Shown: piece after piece, positions 26,999-33,411 of the stretch | Layout: each line of letters opens with the position of its first letter | Numbering within the stretch: the stretch's first letter is position 1 | Assembly: GCA_028285685.1 (NCBI GenBank) | Contig: JANQOR010000042.1 | Location: 17,937 to 81,936 of the forward strand | From: Cyclobacteriaceae bacterium | Lineage (GTDB): Bacteria; Bacteroidota; Bacteroidia; Cytophagales; Cyclobacteriaceae | Length of the DNA: 64,000 nucleotides | Direction of reading: 5' to 3' | Made by a program: the position numbers and the translations under genes | The notes under the pieces: generated by a model | The model's database searches: none | Told to the model about the DNA's origin: nothing | The model's input: only the letters and a program-made list of their open reading frames with translations

Positions 26999-27190
26999 TT
27001 AATCAAGCAGAAAGATTTCTTCAATTTTACTATTGAAAACTTTCGAAATTTCATGTGCTAGTTTCAGCGAAGGATTATACTTTCCCTTCTCTAAAAACAC
27101 AATTGTTTCCCTGCGAACGCCCACTCTTCGAGCGAGTTCCACCTGTGTCAAATTGTCTCTGGCACGGAGTTCTTTAATCCTTGTCTTCAT
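26999..27190 (-). CDS. XRE-family helix-turn-helix regulator (YozG-like)
   Basis: 63 residues from ATG at 27190. The whole protein is one HTH_3 domain: [56 protein letters not shown]. It overlaps the 3' end of the upstream membrane-protein gene by 17 bp in another frame, so the two are translationally coupled. Small XRE proteins paired with DUF2178-like membrane proteins are common, with the membrane protein suspected to control the repressor. Targets are unknown. Confidence 0.9.
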   Translation of the reverse strand: MKTRIKELRARDNLTQVELARRVGVRRETIVFLEKGKYNPSLKLAHEISKVFNSKIEEIFLLD

Positions 27191-27602
27191 CGAAAATTCC
27201 AACTTTTGAAAAATACAGTCGGATCAATATGTAAATGAAGAAAGTGGTTACCATCCCAATTGCGACAACCAGCCTGGCTTTGTTGACTGTATCAACATTG
27301 AAAAAGTCCAAGGAGAATAAGATGATTAACCAAACAAAAATAGATATCCGGAAGGCTTTAGCAGCAGCATGTACATGAATGGTTTTCGAAAGTTCATCGA
27401 CAGGATTGAGGCCAAACCTGGCATTTTTTAGTGCTTGAATCCCGGAATAAATAGGTATCGCGATAACAATCATCAAAACCATCAGCACTCCATAATCCTG
27501 AAGTTCAAATGGTTTTGATGACTTTATCAGCCAAAAGGCAGTAATCGAAATAAGTATACCTGCCACAATAAATTTTATGGTGGCCATTGTTTTCGCATTC
27601 AT
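27174..27602 (-). CDS. Four-helix membrane protein coupled to the XRE regulator (DUF2178-like)
   Basis: 142 residues with four hydrophobic segments (about 8-25, 36-53, 85-103 and 112-132) and a cytoplasmic loop between helices 2 and 3 ([24 protein letters not shown]). Size, topology and coupling to a small XRE regulator resemble DUF2178-type partner proteins; I make that assignment from context rather than a strong motif. It would hold the signal-input role for the regulator encoded by the overlapping downstream gene. It lies inside the candidate island. Confidence 0.65.
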   Translation of the reverse strand: MNAKTMATIKFIVAGILISITAFWLIKSSKPFELQDYGVLMVLMIVIAIPIYSGIQALKNARFGLNPVDELSKTIHVHAAAKAFRISIFVWLIILFSLDFFNVDTVNKARLVVAIGMVTTFFIYILIRLYFSKVGIFDEDKD

Positions 27603-27944
27603 AATGTTGATGTTTTATTTCTATTACTTTATTGAAGCAAGGGAACTTGTTAAATCTGTCCAGAATTCTTGGGCATCTAATTGACCCTACAACATAAATT
27701 TGAATCTATTCCTGCTTTTTATAGAAAAAGTTAACTATTTATAACATAATGTTATGTATTTATAACTTATTTCACAAATATTAGATGAGAATCTTTATTG
27801 CTTAACTAAGCGAAGGCCATGGTCTGTCAAGGAATAATATCAGTTATCGGTATTTACTGAGTTCAACTGCCTTACTTTATTAGAGTCTAACAATACAACC
27901 TTACGAGGGGATTTCCATCCTTGGATAAAAGGATAGATCTATTT
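27603..27944. other. AT-rich divergent control region with palindrome
   Basis: About 340 bases between the divergent XRE-pair and serine hydrolase genes; very AT-rich. It contains the perfect inverted repeat ATAACAT-A-ATGTTAT at 27741-27755, flanked by two direct copies of TATTTATAAC (27736-27745 overlapping it, and 27757-27766). This is a plausible operator for the XRE regulator. No coding potential was seen. Confidence 0.4.
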
Positions 27945-29621
27945 ATGAAACAATTATGTTCAACATTACTAGTTCTTACACTGACCATTTCTTGTCAAGA
28001 CCTTGAAAAGACAAATGATATTAACAACATTTTTTTGGAATGGAACAATGATGATACCCCTGGAGGTGCAATTGGTATAGTAAAGGAAGGTAACATGGTT
28101 TTTTCTCGCGGTTATGGTGTTGCAAACCTGGAACATGGCATCCCAATTACTTCATCAACCGTGTTCTACATTGGTTCCACGGGAAAGCAGTTTACAAGTT
28201 TTTGCCTGTTGTTGATGGAGGAACAAGGCGAGATCGATCTTGATGCTGAAATACAAACTTATCTACCAGACTTTCCGAGATACTCATCACCAATTACGGT
28301 TAGGCATTTAGCCTATCATACTAGCGGTATTCGTGATTACTCATCAATTTGGTATCTCCAAGGAACGAGCTACTATGAGCATATGACTGCAGATGAGACG
28401 TACGAGCTTATTAAGAAACAGAGTGCATTAAATTTCAAGCCTGGAGAAGAATATTCCTACAGCAATTCCGGCTATTTTCTCATGGCTGAAATTGTAGAAA
28501 AACAATCAGGTAAATCTCTCAAGGAATTTGCTCAGGAGAATATTTTTGAACCACTAGGAATGTACAACACCACCTACCTGGATGATAATAGGGATCTTAT
28601 AAGGAATCGAGCCTTTGGATATGACAAAAAATTGAATGGTGAAGGCTTCAATAATTTAATAAGAAGGTTTGAATTGGTGGGCTCGGGAGGTGTCTATTCC
28701 ACTGTTGAAGACCTCTACCTTTGGGATCAAAACTTTTATGACAATCAACTAGGAACAAAGGGCCAGAAATTAATTAACAAAATGCAAGAAGAAGGTTCCC
28801 TGATTGATGGCAGCCTAACAGGTCGTTCATTTGGACTTGTCAATAGTACTTACAATGGTCTCAAAACAATTTCTCATTCCGGATCACATGGAGGGTTCAA
28901 AGCTCAACTTCTTCGGTCTCCGGAACAGGATTTTTCCACAATAGTTCTTGCCAATAGATCGGACACAGACATGCAGTCGAAGAGCTATTCAATTGCTGAC
29001 CTCTTCCTTAAAGATATTTATCAAAATGTGGATACCAATAAGCTGGCTCTATCAGACACTCAGAGCATTAATATAAGTCCTGAAAAAATGGATGCCCTTA
29101 CTGGTCACTATTTGGATATAAAAAATGGAAATGTCAGGAAGGTTATTAATCGCAATGGGACCCTGTATTACTATCGAAGAGAATCGAGTCAAGACAGGTT
29201 AGAGGCGATTAAGGAGTATGAGCTTAAAATGGTTGATCAAGAGAGGCCAACAGAATTGAAATTCAGGACAGTCAATGGTAATATGGTGATGTCATACTAT
29301 TCAGATAAAATTCATAGAGCAGATATGCATAGATTTGACCTAGATGTTTACACGGAATCTGAACTCGAACAATTTGAAGGAAAGTACTATGGCGCTGATA
29401 TTGACAGAACCTATGAGTTAAAGGTTCACAACCACCAGCTGAAGATATATATTGATGGTAAGCAACTCTCAGAAGTTTCTTCATTAAGTTCAGATGTGTT
29501 CCATGACAGTTCGCTCGGAGTACTCTTTTTTGATAGAGATATTAAAAATCAAGTGGTACGTTTCAAACTTAACTCTCCAAGGGTAAGGGGATTGATATTT
29601 GAAAAAGTTCAGACAAAATAA
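27945..29621 (+). CDS. Beta-lactamase-fold serine hydrolase lipoprotein
   Basis: 558 residues from ATG at 27945; a TTG at 27921 is weaker. Lipoprotein signal MKQLCSTLLVLTLTISC with Cys17. Class C beta-lactamase / penicillin-binding-protein-like domain at about 25-370: SxxK motif Ser78-T-G-Lys81, YSN at 172-174, and HSGSHGG as the third (KTG-like) motif. All three catalytic elements are present. The C-terminal 190 residues are a beta-rich domain seen in many esterase/D-aminopeptidase relatives. It likely hydrolyses an ester or D-amino-acid peptide in the periplasm or on the cell surface; beta-lactam resistance is not implied. It is the right-most gene of the candidate island. Confidence 0.9.
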   Translation: MKQLCSTLLVLTLTISCQDLEKTNDINNIFLEWNNDDTPGGAIGIVKEGNMVFSRGYGVANLEHGIPITSSTVFYIGSTGKQFTSFCLLLMEEQGEIDLDAEIQTYLPDFPRYSSPITVRHLAYHTSGIRDYSSIWYLQGTSYYEHMTADETYELIKKQSALNFKPGEEYSYSNSGYFLMAEIVEKQSGKSLKEFAQENIFEPLGMYNTTYLDDNRDLIRNRAFGYDKKLNGEGFNNLIRRFELVGSGGVYSTVEDLYLWDQNFYDNQLGTKGQKLINKMQEEGSLIDGSLTGRSFGLVNSTYNGLKTISHSGSHGGFKAQLLRSPEQDFSTIVLANRSDTDMQSKSYSIADLFLKDIYQNVDTNKLALSDTQSINISPEKMDALTGHYLDIKNGNVRKVINRNGTLYYYRRESSQDRLEAIKEYELKMVDQERPTELKFRTVNGNMVMSYYSDKIHRADMHRFDLDVYTESELEQFEGKYYGADIDRTYELKVHNHQLKIYIDGKQLSEVSSLSSDVFHDSSLGVLFFDRDIKNQVVRFKLNSPRVRGLIFEKVQTK

Positions 29622-30052
29622 ATCGAAAATGATAGCGGCATTTATTCATATTACTAAAATGCTTTGGTTTGATCCGTGAATGTTTCTTATCCATTTCCCA
29701 TCTTATCAGCAAATAGGAAGCATTTCCCATCTTTCTCCAATTTGAAATAGGAAAAAGATGAGAAGTTGATATTTGTTTGTCCGTTCTTTGTCCGCGCAAG
29801 AGACCCAAAGCCTCAAAAACATGCCGTACGTTCAATAGAGGGAGATTTTAAGCCTCACAAACATAGCATGTGGAATGCGTGATTTTGCTGGAACTGAGAA
29901 CTTAGATGGGGAAATTCTGATAAGAAAATAGGAAATCTGACTCTGAATTGCTTTCCTGGACGTTTCTCTTTCTCATTTCTTCCCAGTCTTTCCTATTCCA
30001 ATCTATTTAGGTCAACTTCCTAGTTATGTTTTGAGTTCAATTAAATGTTGTT
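29622..30052. other. Non-coding region holding the right island end and short repeats
   Basis: About 430 bases with no supported gene. Repeats seen: CATTTCCCATCTT at 29692-29704 and 29721-29733; AAGCCTCAAAAACAT at 29808-29822 and a 14/15 copy at 29850-29864, the latter directly abutting the 42-bp repeat; and a loose inverted pair ATAGGAAA / TTTCCTAT around 29928 and 29988. The region looks like recombination debris or an interspersed repeat. Confidence 0.5.
29865..29906 (+). repeat. Right copy of 42-bp direct repeat (candidate attR)
   Basis: Identical to 24087-24128, the 3' end of rlmD, but here not attached to a gene. If the interval is an insertion, these bases are the original chromosomal end of rlmD and the sequence from 29907 onward is its original downstream neighbour. 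Confidence 0.9.
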
Positions 30053-32734
30053 CTATTCATCTCTTAAAGAATCAATAGGATTGGAAAGAGCAACTTTAAT
30101 CGATTGGCTGCTAATAACGACCATTGTAAGGGCCAGAATCAATACTGCAGGTATGGCAAAATGTAACCAGTAAAGGTCGGTACGGTAAGCAAACTCGTTG
30201 AGCCATTCCCTGACAAACAGGTAGGATAGTGGAATTGAGAAGACACATGATAAGAGAATAATCCAGAAATATTGTTTTGCCAGGAGTGCCAGAATGTTCT
30301 TGATTGAGGCTCCAAGAACCTTTCGAATACCAATTTCCTTCGTTCTCTGAGTCGCTGAATAAAGGGCTAATCCAATTAACCCCAACATAGCAATGAAAAT
30401 AGACACGGACGATAGTACAGCGAACATTTGGTTTTGTTGCCTGTCAGTCCTGTATTGGCTGTCGAACGTGCTATCAAGAAATTCGAATTCGAATACTTGC
30501 TCTGCGAATAAACCATTCCATTTTTCTTCAATAAATGATAAAGTTTGGGGCAAATTTTCACCACTAAGTCGGAAATGATAATAACCTGCAGGTTCATCCT
30601 CTTCTGGTTCTCTGAATAATCTTATGAACATTGGCTCTACCTGATTGTGTAGGGAAAAAAAATTATAATCTTTGACCAACCCTATAACAGGTCCCAGCGT
30701 TTTGCCATCCCAACGTTTGATTACTTTACCTACAGGACTATCTTTCCACCTCATTGCTCGAACCACTGCTTCATTAACAATGAAGGAATTCATTATGTCC
30801 TCATCAGAATCAGTATGAAAATCTCTACCCTGTACCAGTGACATTTCCAATGTCTTTAGGTAATCATCACCGACAAAGTTTTGTTTGATTTCCTTCTGTA
30901 CAAATTCGTCTTCTCTCTCAATTTTGAAAACCCCATTTGAGGACTGGCTTCCTGGAAAATTAGTCGCATAAGTCGCAGACAGAATGTGCGGTGATTGCAA
31001 AAAAGCGTCCATGGACGATCGTAGCATTTCTCCTGATAAGCCATCCGGTATTCGCATTAACAAGAGGTTTTCCTTGTTGAATCCTAAGTTCTTGTTACGC
31101 ATATATTCCAGCTGTTTTCCCATTATGACAGTGCTAATTATCACCAATGATGAAACTGAGAATTGAACTGCAATTAATCCTTTTCTAAAAAAGCCGTCTG
31201 AGCTTTTGTTCTTGACATGACCTCTGAGTGAGTCCACGGTGGGATGCGAGGGTATGTAGAGACCAGGATAAATTCCTGACAGGAGCCCCATAAGTAGCAC
31301 TACTGTCAAAGAGCAGATCAATAATGTTGGATTGCTAAATAAATTGAATTCTAATTCCTTATCTATCATTTCATTTAATGGCGTAGCATGAATAAGGAAA
31401 TAGGTGCATATAACGGCCAATAAATATGCAATGGTTATCAAAACAAAGGTTTCGCTAAGTATCGCATATAGAAGTGATTTTCGTGTCGACCCAAATACCT
31501 TACGGATACCCATTTCCCTTGTCCTGGCCAATGATTTTGCCGTTGAGAGGTTTACGTAGTTGATGCAAACCATCAGAACTACGAGTGAAATCACACCTCC
31601 AAATATGTAAACAAAAGAAAGGTCACCCTGTGGTTCATCAAATTGGGTAGTTGACTTAAAATGCGAATCAGCTAAAGGTTCTAAAGTAGGAGTATAGATG
31701 CCACCTAGCTCTTCAGCCGTTGATGCAAAATACTGTTGGAAAATGGGCTTAAACTTGTCTGCAAAGCCAGATATGTCATAGGCTTTAGGGAAAATCAGGT
31801 AGCTATAGGAACTGGGATTCCAAATGGTGTGGCCAAACCCAGCATAAGGTATCCATGGTCGAGAAGGAATTCCGGACACTAGAAAATCATATTTAAAATG
31901 TGTGTTGTCCGGCAAGTCTTTTATAACAGCAGATACCACGTAATTTTCCTTTTTTACAGATTTTACCGTCAGCAGCTTGCCGATCGGGAGATCATCGCCA
32001 AAGTATTTCTTGGCCATAGATTCTGTTAAAACCATTTTGTTAGGTCCTACCAAACAAGTTGTAGGATCACCTAAGGTGAATTCATGAGTGAAATAGGAAA
32101 AGACATTCGAATCAGCTCTCATGAGCCTTTCTTCATAAAACTGTCTTCTTACACCTTTTTCTGACTCATAGATAATGGTGACTTTCTGTTCCTCTTCGTC
32201 AAATGGAACAAAGCGCACATAAGATAGTAGTTCAGGAAGGTTTTCCTCGATAAGAGGCGGCAGTTCCTGTGCCGTTTTTGCATAATTGATATCAAAACCG
32301 GTCATCTGTATCCTGTTTGTCAACCGGAAGATTTGATCATGATGCTTTTGATGGAGGTCGTAAGTAAATGCGCTTTGCAGATAAAGGATACCTATTAAAC
32401 CGCAAGTAGTTCCTACAACAAGTCCCATAAGATTTAAAGAAGTGTAAAATTTGTTTTTAGCGAACAGCCTAAAGGTGAACTTAAAGTGATTCAATAACAT
32501 GCCATAGTGATTTAATCTGTGGTCTCCGCCCGAATTTTGCATTAGGACTGGTCGCAAGAGCTTGACTAAGTCTAGTGCATAGAGCCGCTTGGCTTTTCGG
32601 AGATTATATTTTTCAATGTTGTCATGAAAACGTTCTTCCATATCTCCTTCGATTTCCTCGAGGTAATCTTTCCTAACAAAGAATCGGAGGAGTCTGAGCA
32701 GCCAGCGTGGTGATGTCTCAAATGAATCCTTCAC
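30053..32734 (-). CDS. FtsX/MacB-type ABC transporter permease with prefix domain
   Basis: 893 residues, GTG start overlapping the PadR stop (32731-32734). Residues 1-65 are the permease prefix found in PadR-linked Bacteroidota permeases (PRWLLRLLRFFVRKDYLEEIEGDMEERF). Then TM1 (about 95-120), a MacB-like periplasmic core, an FtsX domain with SLARTREMGIRKVFGS, a second periplasmic domain, and a second FtsX domain ending in TKEIGIRKVLGAS and NPIDSLRDE. No ATPase gene is adjacent. Such permeases may export lipids/peptides or transmit stress signals; the substrate is unknown. The preceding PadR gene is likely its regulator. Confidence 0.92.
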   Translation of the reverse strand: MKDSFETSPRWLLRLLRFFVRKDYLEEIEGDMEERFHDNIEKYNLRKAKRLYALDLVKLLRPVLMQNSGGDHRLNHYGMLLNHFKFTFRLFAKNKFYTSLNLMGLVVGTTCGLIGILYLQSAFTYDLHQKHHDQIFRLTNRIQMTGFDINYAKTAQELPPLIEENLPELLSYVRFVPFDEEEQKVTIIYESEKGVRRQFYEERLMRADSNVFSYFTHEFTLGDPTTCLVGPNKMVLTESMAKKYFGDDLPIGKLLTVKSVKKENYVVSAVIKDLPDNTHFKYDFLVSGIPSRPWIPYAGFGHTIWNPSSYSYLIFPKAYDISGFADKFKPIFQQYFASTAEELGGIYTPTLEPLADSHFKSTTQFDEPQGDLSFVYIFGGVISLVVLMVCINYVNLSTAKSLARTREMGIRKVFGSTRKSLLYAILSETFVLITIAYLLAVICTYFLIHATPLNEMIDKELEFNLFSNPTLLICSLTVVLLMGLLSGIYPGLYIPSHPTVDSLRGHVKNKSSDGFFRKGLIAVQFSVSSLVIISTVIMGKQLEYMRNKNLGFNKENLLLMRIPDGLSGEMLRSSMDAFLQSPHILSATYATNFPGSQSSNGVFKIEREDEFVQKEIKQNFVGDDYLKTLEMSLVQGRDFHTDSDEDIMNSFIVNEAVVRAMRWKDSPVGKVIKRWDGKTLGPVIGLVKDYNFFSLHNQVEPMFIRLFREPEEDEPAGYYHFRLSGENLPQTLSFIEEKWNGLFAEQVFEFEFLDSTFDSQYRTDRQQNQMFAVLSSVSIFIAMLGLIGLALYSATQRTKEIGIRKVLGASIKNILALLAKQYFWIILLSCVFSIPLSYLFVREWLNEFAYRTDLYWLHFAIPAVLILALTMVVISSQSIKVALSNPIDSLRDE

Positions 32735-33066
32735 TGTAAATTATTAGTATGAAGCTGAGGCATGGCCTCCCATAGTCTGGCGCGGATATCTTTCATTTCT
32801 TGCAATACTTGATGTGCATAGGGCGTAGCTGAATAGATACGCTTTCTTTTGCCACCTCTCTTCTGCGTCGCTTCGCCCCATTTAGAAGTAAGAAATCCTT
32901 TTTCTTCCATTCTTTTCAGCGCTGTTTGAATAGCACCCACGCTTAGTCTTTCATTGAGGCGTTCTTCCAGTTCTCGTTGGATTTCATTCCCATATGCTTT
33001 CTCTTTTAAAACGATGACAGTCATCAGTATCAGTTCCTGAAATTCTCCCAGCCTGGTTTTCTTCAT
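32731..33066 (-). CDS. PadR-family transcriptional regulator
   Basis: 111 residues, winged helix: GEFQELILMTVIVLKEKAYGNEIQREL, SVGAIQTALKRMEEKGFLTSKWG, TQKRGGKRKRIYSATPYAHQVL. This is the short PadR form lacking a long dimerisation helix. The stop overlaps the GTG start of the permease by four bases, so the pair is one transcription and translation unit. It is divergent from the 50-codon ORF and second permease; the shared 192-bp gap contains a 42-bp near-palindrome that could be its operator. Confidence 0.93.
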   Translation of the reverse strand: MKKTRLGEFQELILMTVIVLKEKAYGNEIQRELEERLNERLSVGAIQTALKRMEEKGFLTSKWGEATQKRGGKRKRIYSATPYAHQVLQEMKDIRARLWEAMPQLHTNNLQ

Positions 33067-33207
33067 ATGATTAACTACTAATTGAAGTAAATATATGTTA
33101 ATTATTTTATTTTAATTGAAGTTTTTTAAGAGTAGACCCTGACAAGATTGATTAAATCATCGTCCGTTTCTATCGAGGAACGATATTTGAGCATTTTTTT
33201 AAGTCAA

Positions 33208-33249
33208 TATTTCTTATAATTTTGTATATATACATTATTGTAAGAAATA
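33208..33249. promoter_or_regulatory. 42-bp near-perfect palindrome in divergent PadR/permease region
   Basis: Outer arms TATTTCTTA (33208-33216) and TAAGAAATA (33241-33249) and an inner perfect palindrome TGTATATATACA (33223-33234) share the same centre of symmetry; only three of 21 base pairs mismatch. It lies 9 bp upstream of the ATG at 33259 and 140 bp from the PadR start. A shorter inverted repeat TATCG-5-CGATA is at 33171-33185. Either could be a regulator operator; the long one could also fold in mRNA. Confidence 0.55.
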
Positions 33250-33258
33250 AGCCTTGTT

Positions 33259-33411
33259 ATGAAGAGCAAAGTGACAATACCAACAAGCAGGAAGATGGAG
33301 GAGAGGCTGTTTCAAATTACTAATGTGAGGAAGCTGCAATTAAAGACCGCCCGGAAAGTGCCTCAGAAAATGTGGCAATTTATTCCGCTATTTAAACAAG
33401 CGATCCGATGA
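33259..33411 (+). CDS. Putative 50-residue basic protein, coupled to permease
   Basis: ATG at 33259 opens a 50-codon frame encoding MKSKVTIPTSRKMEERL and ending MWQFIPLFKQAIR; its TGA overlaps the permease ATG (33408-33411). The same stop/start overlap is used by the PadR-permease pair on the other strand, which argues that this frame is translated. The protein is strongly basic, without signal peptide, transmembrane segment or PadR-like motif. It may be a short leader coupling translation or a small regulator. No homologue is recognised. Confidence 0.5.
   Translation: MKSKVTIPTSRKMEERLFQITNVRKLQLKTARKVPQKMWQFIPLFKQAIR

Larger units (their letters stand above)
24087..29906. mobile_element. 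Candidate genomic island inserted at the rlmD 3' end, integrase absent
   Basis: A 5.8-kb block bounded by identical 42-bp direct repeats, the left one being the functional end of rlmD. The content is unlike its surroundings: visibly more AT-rich, small accessory genes (AraC/GyrI regulator, TrmO-like, DUF1801, broken DinB, membrane protein, XRE pair, serine hydrolase). No integrase, transposase or relaxase is present, so it is either a decayed element or one mobilised by an enzyme in trans. Integration at rlmD/rumA 3' ends is known for some integrative elements in Firmicutes. The island call is inference from architecture. Confidence 0.6.

Noticed and set aside
26999-27602. The XRE/membrane-protein pair as a toxin-antitoxin system
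   Set aside because: The membrane protein is a 142-residue four-helix protein resembling DUF2178-type partners, not a small toxic peptide, and nothing in the sequence supports toxicity.
27945-29621. The serine hydrolase as an antibiotic-resistance beta-lactamase
   Set aside because: The motifs fit the broad class C/esterase/D-peptidase group with a C-terminal beta domain and lipoprotein anchor; resistance cannot be inferred.
29569-29835. An 88-codon minus-strand frame in the gap beside the right island end
   Set aside because: It overlaps the end of the serine hydrolase gene, spans short direct repeats, and has no recognisable domain; adjacent frames are broken by stops. It is more likely a repeat-derived open frame.
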